Positions 17,021 through 25,186 of a stretch of 64,000 nt of DNA are shown piece after piece (within the stretch, counting starts at the first letter, position 1; the number at the start of each line of letters is the position of its first letter). Source of the DNA: Desulfobacterales bacterium (GTDB lineage Bacteria > Desulfobacterota > Desulfobacteria > Desulfobacterales > JAQWFD01); assembly GCA_028704555.1 (NCBI GenBank), contig JAQWFD010000001.1, positions 133,401-197,400 of the forward strand, given 5' to 3'. Below the pieces are notes generated by a model. The model did not search any database, had not been told where the DNA came from, and worked only from the letters and a program-made list of their open reading frames with translations. Position numbers and translations under genes: made by a program.

Positions 17021-18709
17021 ATGAATTCAGCTAAAATAACCGGCGCCCATATAATCGTACAGAGCCTGATCGACGAGGGCGTGGAACATATATTCGGATA
17101 CCCGGGCGGCTCAGTTATTCCCCTGTATGATGTTTTGTTTGATTCACCGCTGAAGCATATTCTCACCCGCCATGAGCAGGGCGCTGCTCACGCGGCCGAC
17201 GGCTATGCGCGGGCGACCGGAAAGGTCGGCGTCTGTCTGGCGACATCGGGACCGGGAGCCACCAATCTGGTGACAGGATTGTCGACCGCCTATATGGACT
17301 CGATTCCCATGGTGGCAATTACCGGGCAGGTTCCGGTGCCCTTTATCGGCAACGACAGTTTTCAGGAAGCCGATATATACGGCATATCGATCCCGGTGAC
17401 CAAATACAATTACCTGATCAAGGATGTCCGTCACCTGCAACAGGTTATCCGCGAAGCCTTTTATATCGCCCGGACCGGCAGACCCGGACCGGTTTTAATC
17501 GACATTCCCAAAGACATACAAACCGCGGAAGCAGAGATGAAACCGGCAGAACCGATCAGCCTGCCGGGTTATATCTCGGGGCGCATGGAAACCCCCGAGC
17601 AGGTCAACGCCATGATTGAGGCCATCAACACCGCCCGAAGGCCGGTGATTTATGCCGGAGGCGGCGTGGTCAATTCCGGAGCCAGCCAGGAATTAAGGCA
17701 GTTTATCGGGCTATCGCACATCCCCATTACGACCACCCTGATGGGAAAAGGCATTTATCCGGAAGATGCCGCCCTTTCCCTTGGCATGATCGGAATGCAT
17801 GGAACCAAATATGCCAACTACAGCATCTATGAGTCGGATCTGATCATCGCCATGGGCGTGCGCTTTGACGACCGGGTGGCCGGTAATGTCTCCAAATTCG
17901 CCCCTCTGGCCAAAATCGCTCACATCGATATCGACGCGGCTGAAATCGGAAAACGCATGGGCGTGGATTATCCGGTAGTGGGCGATCTCAAGCGCATACT
18001 GCCCCTGATGAGCCAGCAGGTGCAGCCCCGGGACCGCAGCCAGTGGCTCGAGTGGGTCTCACGGGTCAAAAACCAGCATCCGTTAGAGGTCCCCGAAGAC
18101 GGAAAGCTAAAACCCCAGTATATTATCCGGACCCTCAGCGAACTGAACCGGGACGATCTTATTATCAGCACCGATGTCGGGCAGCATCAGATGTGGGCTG
18201 CTCTGTATTATCAAAGCCGTCAGCCGCGCCGGTTTATATCTTCCTGCGGTGCCGGCACCATGGGCTTTGGCCTGCCGGCTGCCATCGGAGCCGCCGTGGG
18301 AAAACCCGGCCGGCCCGTTGTACTCATCACCGGAGACGGCAGCATTCAGATGTGTATTCAGGAACTGGCCACGGCCCGTATGTACAACCTTCCGGTAAAA
18401 ATTTTCATATTCAACAACGGGTACCTCGGGATGGTCCGGCAGTGGCAGGAAATGTTTTGCAACAAGCGCTACTCATTTACCCATCTGGATTATAATCCAG
18501 ATTTCTGCAAGGTCGCCGCCGGATATGACATCCCCTCCATGCGTGTTACCGAATCCGCACACGTCAGATCAAGCATTGAAAAGGCGCTGGAAACAGATGG
18601 CCCGGTACTGATCGATTTTTGCATCGACCGGGAAGAAAATGTGTTGCCCATGATCCCGCCCGGTGAAGGCCAGATTAATTTCGTACAGGAAGGAACCCCA
18701 CAATGCTGA
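17021..18709 (+). CDS. ilvB: Acetolactate synthase large (catalytic) subunit
   Basis: 562 residues from ATG 17021 (AGAAGGA just upstream); an in-frame ATG at 17006 would add five. It is a ThDP- and FAD-dependent enzyme condensing pyruvate to acetolactate, or with 2-oxobutyrate to acetohydroxybutyrate, the first common step to valine, leucine and isoleucine. Motifs include GYPGGSVIPLYDVL, the catalytic Glu in LTRHEQGAAHAADGYARATG, and the ThDP motif GDGSIQMCIQELATA...NNGYLG. The C-terminus overlaps ilvN by seven bases. Confidence 0.95.
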   Translation: MNSAKITGAHIIVQSLIDEGVEHIFGYPGGSVIPLYDVLFDSPLKHILTRHEQGAAHAADGYARATGKVGVCLATSGPGATNLVTGLSTAYMDSIPMVAITGQVPVPFIGNDSFQEADIYGISIPVTKYNYLIKDVRHLQQVIREAFYIARTGRPGPVLIDIPKDIQTAEAEMKPAEPISLPGYISGRMETPEQVNAMIEAINTARRPVIYAGGGVVNSGASQELRQFIGLSHIPITTTLMGKGIYPEDAALSLGMIGMHGTKYANYSIYESDLIIAMGVRFDDRVAGNVSKFAPLAKIAHIDIDAAEIGKRMGVDYPVVGDLKRILPLMSQQVQPRDRSQWLEWVSRVKNQHPLEVPEDGKLKPQYIIRTLSELNRDDLIISTDVGQHQMWAALYYQSRQPRRFISSCGAGTMGFGLPAAIGAAVGKPGRPVVLITGDGSIQMCIQELATARMYNLPVKIFIFNNGYLGMVRQWQEMFCNKRYSFTHLDYNPDFCKVAAGYDIPSMRVTESAHVRSSIEKALETDGPVLIDFCIDREENVLPMIPPGEGQINFVQEGTPQC

Positions 18710-19206
18710 AGATCATCTCGATTCTGGTTCACAATCATCCGGGAGTTCTTTCCCACGTTGCGGGCCTGTTTACCCGGAGAGCCTACAACATTGCAAGCAT
18801 TGCGGCAGGAGAAACCGAAAATCCGGAGGTTACCCGGATCACCATTACGGTTGCCGGAGATGAAATGGTCCTGGATCAGGTGACCAAACAGCTGGAAAAA
18901 CTCGTCGATGTCATCAAGGTGCGGGATCTGAGTTATTCAGAGTCGATCACGCGGGAACTGGCGCTGCTGACGATCTTTGTCGCCAGGGAAAAACGCCTTG
19001 AGGTCATCACCATTGCCAACACCCTGGGCGCAGTGGTATCGGACATGTCTGACGCCACCATGACGCTGGAATTTGTGGGCAACCGCCGAAAAATTGATAC
19101 CATCATACACGCCCTGGAAGGATTTAATATCAAGGAGCTGGCCCGAACCGGGATAGTGGCGCTGCCGCTCGAAAGTCAGCTGGAAAAGAACCGTCACCTG
19201 CTTTAA
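18703..19206 (+). CDS. ilvN: Acetolactate synthase small (regulatory) subunit
   Basis: 167 residues, standard IlvN/IlvH length. The N-terminal ACT domain (ILVHNHPGVLSHVAGLFTRRAYNI) binds the feedback inhibitor, usually valine. The C-terminal half (LGAVVSDMSDATMTLEFVGNRRKIDTII) activates the catalytic subunit. It overlaps ilvB by seven bases, so expression is coupled. ilvC does not follow directly. Confidence 0.95.
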   Translation: MLKIISILVHNHPGVLSHVAGLFTRRAYNIASIAAGETENPEVTRITITVAGDEMVLDQVTKQLEKLVDVIKVRDLSYSESITRELALLTIFVAREKRLEVITIANTLGAVVSDMSDATMTLEFVGNRRKIDTIIHALEGFNIKELARTGIVALPLESQLEKNRHLL

Positions 19207-19297
19207 CCACAAATCATCCTGAAACAGCCCGCCCCCTGCCCGGATATGATGTTCCGTATCGGCGGGCTAACCCCATTTTGCTGGAGTAAAGATTTTT

Positions 19298-19873
19298 ATG
19301 ACCAATCGTCTGATGCAGCTTCTGCAACACGAACCGCATGTGTGTCCGTGGTGGCTGGCCTATTCATTTGACAACCGTCTCCGCCAATGGGTGCATCGGC
19401 CAGAGAAGCTTCTCGAGGATTTTGTCCGTCCCGGTCAGACCGTGATGGATATCGGATGCGGTATGGGGTGTTTTACGGTGGCCATGGCAAAAATGGTCGG
19501 AGACACCGGTCGGGTGTTTGCCGTGGATATTCAGAAAAAACTGATAAACGCCACCCGCCGCCGGGCCGTCCGCCAGGGGGTGGCGCCCCGTATCCATTTT
19601 CATCAATGCCAGCCGGAGCACATCGGCGTCACGGAACCCATGGATTTTATTCTGGCATTCTGGATGGTGCATGAAGTGATCAATCAGGAAAATTTTTTAC
19701 GCGAAGCCGCAGGACTTTTAAAAATCGGCGGACGAATGCTGATCGCAGAACCCAAACTGCACACCACGGCAACCGCTCTTAAACGGACCGTTGACCTGGC
19801 CTGCGCCGCCGGATTAAACCCGCTTTCAGCACCCGCCATTCGCCTCAGCCGCGCAGTGGTACTGAAAAAATAA
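19298..19873 (+). CDS. Class I SAM-dependent methyltransferase
   Basis: 191 residues. The SAM-binding motif I is VMDIGCGMGCFTVAMAKMVG, followed by VFAVDIQ (acidic end of strand 2) and a FLREAAGLLKIGGRMLIAEP motif, typical of small-molecule methyltransferases of the UbiE-like group. The substrate cannot be read from the sequence. TGGAG lies upstream of the ATG. It is convergent with yitT, only 20 bp away. Confidence 0.85.
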   Translation: MTNRLMQLLQHEPHVCPWWLAYSFDNRLRQWVHRPEKLLEDFVRPGQTVMDIGCGMGCFTVAMAKMVGDTGRVFAVDIQKKLINATRRRAVRQGVAPRIHFHQCQPEHIGVTEPMDFILAFWMVHEVINQENFLREAAGLLKIGGRMLIAEPKLHTTATALKRTVDLACAAGLNPLSAPAIRLSRAVVLKK

Positions 19874-19893
19874 CTGCGTACCTGATCCTCTTT

Positions 19894-20763
19894 CTAATAT
19901 ACTTTTCGTTTGCCGAATACAGATCCAATCACGTTAAATGTGTTTTCAACGATAAACAGGGCACTTGGGTCGACCGTAAACACAGCCTCTTCCAATCTTT
20001 TTAACTGGATATTATTGGTGATGGACATGAGAATATCTCTGTTCTTACCCGAAAAAGCTCCTTTTGCTTTGATAAATGTTGCCTGACAGTGCAAATCCTC
20101 AAGAATTATTTTTGCGATGTCTTTATTTTTGTCACTGATCACATAGACTATTTTTTTCTGATTAAACAGGGACAGGACATAATCCAGGGCCGAAGCGCTT
20201 ATGAATACAAGAATGATGGATGCAATCAACAGGTCCATTCCCATTTGCGTCACCACAAAGACAAACAGCAGAACATTGAACGACATGATCACTTTTCCGA
20301 TGCCGATGTTAAATCTTCGATTCAGCATCACGCCAATCACGTCAAGCCCCCCGCCGGAGCCCAGCGAACGGAGAATGATCCCGCTCCCGGTTCCACAGAT
20401 CATTCCCGCAGCAATGGCGGCATAGAGCTGGTTGTGAATTTCCAGATTCACATCGATAAATTGAGTCGTCAGGGTGACAAAAACCATGGCATACAGACTG
20501 TAAAAGAGAAACCGCTTACTGATATAAAACCAGCTGATTAGAAAAAGCGGGACATTCAGGAAAAAAAACCAGATCGCCGGAGAAAACCAGTTAGTCTGAT
20601 GATAAATGAACAGCGCAAGCCCATAAATGCCGCCGGGAATGAATTTATACTGAAAAACAATCGCTTTGATTCCAAAAGAATAGATCAGGCCACCTGCGGT
20701 GATCAAAAATAAATTCCATACAGGGGTGTATGCGAATTTTTCCCATTGAATTTTCCATTTCAT
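19894..20763 (-). CDS. YitT-family integral membrane protein
   Basis: 289 residues. Five hydrophobic segments fill the first 190 residues, including ITAGGLIYSFGIKAIVF, FIPGGIYGLALFIY and the family signature GTGSGIILRSLGSGGGLDVIG. A cytoplasmic DUF2179 domain follows (VYVISDKNKDIAKIILEDLHCQATFIKAKGAFSG). The family is widespread; its function is not established. AAGGAG precedes the ATG. Confidence 0.85.
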   Translation of the reverse strand: MKWKIQWEKFAYTPVWNLFLITAGGLIYSFGIKAIVFQYKFIPGGIYGLALFIYHQTNWFSPAIWFFFLNVPLFLISWFYISKRFLFYSLYAMVFVTLTTQFIDVNLEIHNQLYAAIAAGMICGTGSGIILRSLGSGGGLDVIGVMLNRRFNIGIGKVIMSFNVLLFVFVVTQMGMDLLIASIILVFISASALDYVLSLFNQKKIVYVISDKNKDIAKIILEDLHCQATFIKAKGAFSGKNRDILMSITNNIQLKRLEEAVFTVDPSALFIVENTFNVIGSVFGKRKVY

Positions 20764-21129
20764 TTGCGCGTTCTCCTTAAGATCCTATCTCCAGGGCTTT
20801 CATTCCGATGATCTTGCAATGTTTAATCAGCCATATCAAATTATGATTCATTTTACATCAAATTCGTGCGTTAAATACCCCATCGCCGACACATGAATAA
20901 TAAAATCGGGCTGATGTGCAGTTATACGTCGTGTATACCCTTTTGGGTCGTTATGTGTACGCTTGATACAACGCAGAAGACGGCTGCCAGGACGGCGTCA
21001 ATTTATTTTTACCGAAAACCCGAGCTCGTCAATGTTAAATGGGGACGATTATTGTAAGACATGCGGGCGGATGAGATAGCGGGGAGGTGTTTCAGGGGAA
21101 AACTGCTCCTGAGCAAAAACTCAAGGGCG
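20764..21129. other. 366-bp intergenic region downstream of the PKS operon
   Basis: No gene supported on either strand. The yitT promoter should lie at its left end. I see no convincing terminator for the PKS gene. Confidence 0.45.
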
Positions 21130-22191
21130 TTATTCAGGCGTCTGCAGAAGAAGTACGTGGATGGACAGCCCCGCCCCGAAGGCGACGACCATACACCGGT
21201 CCCCTGCCTTAACGCCATTGTCCATGATCTTCCTGAGAGTAAACAGGACAGAGGGCGAGGACACGTTTCCAAAATTGGCCAGGGTATGAGTGGTCGCAAG
21301 AAGCATGGCATCCGACAGCCCCAGTTCTTTTCGGACAGACGAAATGATGCTCTGGCCCCCGCCGTGAATTGCCCAGTGGTCAATATCCGCGATGCTCAAT
21401 CCCTGCGGTACGAGTACGGACTGGACGGCCTCTGACACGGGCTTGCCGATGACTGTGGGCAGAGACCGCGACAGTTGATTATGAAGCTGTCCTTTCTTAT
21501 AGACATATCTTATCAATTCTCTGTGTTCAGGCACATGGTGACTAGCAGAAGAGATCAGCTTCCAGCCCCCGGGACGGTTCGACAATACGGCGGCGGCGGC
21601 CCCGTCGGCAAAAATCGCATTGGAGACAAGGAGGCTGGGGTCGTTATCCATCTGAAACGTGGCGCTGCAGATCTCAACGGAAACACACACGGCAACCCCG
21701 TCTTCTCCGGGTTGAAACAAGCCTGCGCCCATCTGCAGGTTCGGCACGGCCCCGCCGCAGCCACTGCCGACAAGGTCATAAGCCCTCGTGTTCCTTGAAA
21801 AGCCCATTTTCTCAATCAGGTAACTCGAAAGCCCCGGGCATATGTATCCGGTGCATGTATTGACCACCAGCACGGCCACCTGATCGGGAGGCGTTTTGCA
21901 CTGTCGAAGCGCCCTTTCAATCGCCTGCGCCGAAAGATCTACCGCCCACCGCGTAAAACGGGCGATTCGACGATCCGGGTCTTCGTTGACCAGGCAGCTC
22001 GTATCATCCAGAGCCAAGTGCCTTCTCCTGATACCTGGATGCGCCAAACACTTATCCATGATTTTCAAACTTCGGGATTTCAGGCGATCGGAATAGTGCC
22101 TGCCGACAAATGCCTGTGCCTCGTCCTGCCCGATCGTATATGGCGGTGTGGCAGTGGCCAGAGAGACGAGATAAACGGCTCCATTACCCAT
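21130..22191 (-). CDS. Type III polyketide synthase (chalcone synthase-like)
   Basis: 353 residues, the normal length for homodimeric type III PKS. These enzymes extend an acyl-CoA starter with malonyl-CoA on a single Cys, without an acyl carrier protein. The Cys-His-Asn triad is visible: Cys145 in LVGSGCGGAVPNL, His276 in HWAIHGGGQSIISS and Asn309 in ANFGNVSSPSVLF. The frame overlaps the upstream radical SAM gene by eight bases, implying a shared product. Substrate and product cannot be inferred. No other PKS, methyltransferase or prenyltransferase gene adjoins. Confidence 0.85.
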   Translation of the reverse strand: MGNGAVYLVSLATATPPYTIGQDEAQAFVGRHYSDRLKSRSLKIMDKCLAHPGIRRRHLALDDTSCLVNEDPDRRIARFTRWAVDLSAQAIERALRQCKTPPDQVAVLVVNTCTGYICPGLSSYLIEKMGFSRNTRAYDLVGSGCGGAVPNLQMGAGLFQPGEDGVAVCVSVEICSATFQMDNDPSLLVSNAIFADGAAAAVLSNRPGGWKLISSASHHVPEHRELIRYVYKKGQLHNQLSRSLPTVIGKPVSEAVQSVLVPQGLSIADIDHWAIHGGGQSIISSVRKELGLSDAMLLATTHTLANFGNVSSPSVLFTLRKIMDNGVKAGDRCMVVAFGAGLSIHVLLLQTPE

Positions 22192-23647
22192 GCGCTCTCC
22201 CCCTGTCTGTCGGCCTCGTCCCGATATCCCTGCCGAGGAGTCGAACGGCCTTTCTGATCAGGGCCGTATGCTTCCAGAGCGGCCGGCTGATGGGCAGCCG
22301 ATTGGCCAGGCGGTTGATTGCCGGAAGCCAGGGATGAGCGAGCGCCTCGGGGTCCAGCATATTAAAGTGCTTTCTCGTCGTCTGCCGCAGTTCTTCCAGC
22401 AGCCATTCAAGATCTATTTCAGGCGAAAGGTAGAAAACGGGCTTCAGCATGTCCCGCCCCTCAACCTGGAGCTGCCCGTCCTTCCGGGCGATCCTTTCCA
22501 GTTCTGTTCCCGGATAGATGCGGATGCCGATATTGAAAAAGACAACGTCCGTAGGTCGAAGGGCGGTTTTGGCAAAATGAAGGGTGCGGGCCACGCTGTC
22601 CCGTGTCTCGCCCGGCCCACCAAACATGAAAATCCAGATACAGGGCAGGTGGTGGTTCCGGATCACGGAGGCCGCCTGATACACTTGAGATGAATCATAT
22701 CCCTTGCCAAGTCCCGCAAGCACCCTATCGTCGGCGCTTTCAGCCGTAACCCCGATGCCTGCAAAACCGGCGCGTTCCATCGTCTCAAGCAGCGGTCCAT
22801 CAAGGAATCCCGGATTGATCTCCATGCTGAGAAGACGGGCGCCGCAGCGTATTTGTGCCAGCCGCTCGCAGAGTGCCATGGCGTGGTTATAAGGCGCGTT
22901 AAAAACGCTGTCCACAAATTCAATATCCCTGAATCCATCGGAGGCCAGTCTGCTGACCGCATCTGCCACTTTATCCGGAGGGTAAAGACGGCAGCCTTTG
23001 CCTTCGCTGATTCCGTAGGTGCAGTAAACACAATCAAACGGACACCCCCGCTTGGACTGGATGGGGATAGTAGCCATGGCGGACCGGTACCCGTTGATAT
23101 TGAGCCAGCGCCGAAAATCCGGAGCGATGAAATCGCTTTCAAGGGGTAACGTTTCATCGCCATTTTCATGAAATATGCCGCTCTCTATCCATGCGACATT
23201 CGGGATATCAGCGCAATCCCCGCCATTGGAAAGGCATTCAACAACCCGGGGAAACACCGAATCGCCATCACGCAGCACCACAAGGTCCGCGCCGCTGTAT
23301 CGCAGCAGGGCCTCCGGCATCACGCCAACCGCCGAACCGCCCAGGACGACCGGGGCAGCGGTTACCTGCCGGATGGTTTCCACAAGAAGGGACACGTCCC
23401 GGTAGTATTCAACCGTATCCAGCATATCATTATTGTCAATGTTCCTGGCAGAGATTCCCACCACGTCCGCGCGGTATCCCTCCAAAGCCCGAATCAGTGC
23501 CCCCTGAGGGTCCGGCTCAAACATCAGGTCCAGCAGACGGACCCCGTGGCTTTTTCGCACGAGGGACTCGGCAACCATGCATGCCCCGTAGGGAATAGCT
23601 GCCATCGGCTGATTGACCCGGTTGGTTGAAACAATGAGAACATCCAC
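22184..23647 (-). CDS. B12-binding-type radical SAM protein
   Basis: 487 residues. The N-terminal 150 residues have the Rossmann-like B12-binding arrangement (VLIVSTN at the start, ADVVGISARN, PVVLGGSAVGVMPEALL) without a DxHxxG histidine motif. The radical SAM core has C202-x3-C206-x2-C209 in KRGCPFDCVYCTYG and downstream EINPGFLD and GVTAESADD segments. Such proteins use a 5'-deoxyadenosyl radical, with or without methylcobalamin, for C-methylation, cyclisation or rearrangement. AGAAGGGGG precedes the ATG. Overlap with the type III PKS suggests it modifies a polyketide or its precursor. Confidence 0.85.
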   Translation of the reverse strand: MDVLIVSTNRVNQPMAAIPYGACMVAESLVRKSHGVRLLDLMFEPDPQGALIRALEGYRADVVGISARNIDNNDMLDTVEYYRDVSLLVETIRQVTAAPVVLGGSAVGVMPEALLRYSGADLVVLRDGDSVFPRVVECLSNGGDCADIPNVAWIESGIFHENGDETLPLESDFIAPDFRRWLNINGYRSAMATIPIQSKRGCPFDCVYCTYGISEGKGCRLYPPDKVADAVSRLASDGFRDIEFVDSVFNAPYNHAMALCERLAQIRCGARLLSMEINPGFLDGPLLETMERAGFAGIGVTAESADDRVLAGLGKGYDSSQVYQAASVIRNHHLPCIWIFMFGGPGETRDSVARTLHFAKTALRPTDVVFFNIGIRIYPGTELERIARKDGQLQVEGRDMLKPVFYLSPEIDLEWLLEELRQTTRKHFNMLDPEALAHPWLPAINRLANRLPISRPLWKHTALIRKAVRLLGRDIGTRPTDRGRAHG

Positions 23648-23695
23648 GTTTGCCCCCTTCTGAGGATTGCCAAAGATTCATTGCCTTCGCACTTA

Positions 23696-23852
23696 GGGCT
23701 CGCTCAGAAATAAGTTCGTAATTTTAAGTGTTGAGGCGCCTGTCTGGCAAGGCACGAAAGTGCAGGAATATCAAGCATATTCCGAGCTTTCGTAACGCAG
23801 CCAGACAGGATGCATCGGCGCTTAAAATGGGAAGTTATTTTTGAGTGAGCCC
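23696..23852. mobile_element. 157-bp palindromic MITE, copy 1
   Basis: The ends are inverted: GGGCTCGCTCAGAAATAAG at the left and the complement of GGGCTCACTCAAAAATAAC at the right, flanked by TTA on both sides (possible 3-bp target duplication). The interior is itself a long imperfect palindrome (CGAAAG...GGAATAT...ATATTCC...CTTTCG). A near-identical copy in the same orientation lies at 34632-34788. There is no coding capacity. Confidence 0.9.
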
Positions 23853-24140
23853 TTATCAACGGCCACCTGCGGCGGACATTTTTTCGAGCGGATTAACATT
23901 TTTTAAATAAATTTCAAATTCGGTACCGTTATGGATTCATTCTACATCCGTCTCAGTGAGTTCATCAACAATATAAACCGGACTGTCTGCCAAAGGGTCC
24001 AATCGATCAGCCGTGTCACGCGCCCACTTGACCCGGGCATCATGGTTTTGATCGCCGGATATACAGACACCCTTTGTCCGTTGGCTGAATTATCCCGACA
24101 TCATCGGATTCACACCATTCAAAAAATTCTGCGGATTGGC

Positions 24141-24509
24141 TTATAATAAAGATGCGGGAGCCAGGTACAAAAGACGGAAATTTTTTCTGGCCTTTAACCC
24201 CAGTGCCCGTTGCAGTGTATCTCGATCCTCGACGCCCTTCAGTGCAGAGAGCAATTGAAAAACTTGGGGTGTAACTTGAAGCGCAACTTGGGGTCTGACT
24301 TGAGGTGTGGTTTGAGTCTCCTCAGTGGCTTTTCGGGCTTTCTTTTTAATAAACTGAGCCTGAAATGCATGTCCGGGTTCCTGCAGTATGAGTTCGATCT
24401 CCGGGTATTTTTGAATTTCTGCCCGCATTTTCCGGATTCCGGTACCCCAGGCTTCGATCAATTTAAGATTCTTGAAAATGGGCGCAAGAACTCGATTCCT
24501 GATTTCCGA
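24141..24509 (-). pseudogene. C-terminal remnant of an AlbA/HATPase_c_4 (RecG-like) transcriptional regulator
   Basis: In frame from about 24509 the sequence reads SEIRNRVLAPIFKNLKLIEA and continues WGTGIRKM, the hallmark of ATP-binding AlbA_2/HATPase_c_4 proteins annotated as RecG-like regulators. The N-terminal two thirds are absent, and the C-terminus stops at RLLYLAPASLL where relatives continue for about 30 residues. Its 5' part overlaps, in another frame, the end of the 231-residue gene. This marks a junction where foreign DNA met or replaced the regulator gene. Confidence 0.75.
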
Positions 24510-25158
24510 CCGACCGGTTTCCAGCCAGTTCCATTTTTATTATATCGTATTGGTCCGGATATTTAATTTCGAGCAGGTCGACTATCGTTTTGGATTTTAC
24601 CTGGTTTATAAATTCATGCGTCTTCAACCCAAGGGCTCTTGTACACTGAGCACTTACGGTATTGTATCTGACATCGAGCGTTTCAGCTATCTGGTGAAAT
24701 GCATCCGTATGATCATGCCCATTCCACATCAATTTTATAACAGGTATCAAATAATCCTCTAAATTTCTATTGCCCTTGCTCCCCAAAGGTTTTTCATAAT
24801 CCGGAGTTTTTCGATGAAACGACCGGCCTGTTTTGGAGTCTCTATCTGCTTTGGCGAATTTTTGAGGTGTTTCCAGTGTCAAGTCATGGATGCCGGACAG
24901 GAATTTATTATACAATGACAAAAAATCTTTGTGACTTTCATAGGTTGAGAATAATTTTAGCTTCAGTTGTTTTAATTCTTCGGGAACAGGCAGGCCTTTT
25001 CTTCTCAAACGTTCTATTGAAGCTTCTATCTCTTTAACCTGGCCGAAGGAAACGGCTTTTCGTGATTCAGCGATTCTCGTTTCAAATAGCTTTATGATGT
25101 CCTTCGCCTCGGAGATCACTCGCTCAATACGCAACTTCAGATCACCAAGATTATCCAT
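24463..25158 (-). CDS. Defence-operon protein with coiled coil and HTH-like C-terminus; end probably altered
   Basis: 231 residues, last gene of the 32.2-24.5 kb operon. The N-terminal coiled-coil region contains IERLRRKGLPVPEELKQLKLKL, matched in the RAMA-domain protein upstream (VEQLRRSGVSVPEDLLSLKL). The C-terminal half (LDVRYNTVSAQCTRALGL and on) looks like a DNA-binding helical domain. The last 18 or so residues are read from the AlbA-regulator remnant in the wrong frame, so the natural C-terminus seems to have been lost at the recombination junction. It starts 28 bp after the DndE-HerA gene. No named family is recognised. Confidence 0.65.
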   Translation of the reverse strand: MDNLGDLKLRIERVISEAKDIIKLFETRIAESRKAVSFGQVKEIEASIERLRRKGLPVPEELKQLKLKLFSTYESHKDFLSLYNKFLSGIHDLTLETPQKFAKADRDSKTGRSFHRKTPDYEKPLGSKGNRNLEDYLIPVIKLMWNGHDHTDAFHQIAETLDVRYNTVSAQCTRALGLKTHEFINQVKSKTIVDLLEIKYPDQYDIIKMELAGNRSVGNQESSSCAHFQES

Positions 25159-25186
25159 CCGTCAACTCTCCGCAACTATTTGGCAG

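Noticed and set aside
16898..17030. Leader ORF before ilvB as a branched-chain attenuator peptide
   Set aside because: The frame runs past the ilvB start and has no cluster of Ile, Val or Leu codons; no terminator with T run lies between the promoter and ilvB.
23931..24146. 71-codon ORF between MITE copy 1 and the AlbA relic
   Set aside because: No ribosome binding site or family match; the region looks like decayed intergenic DNA.
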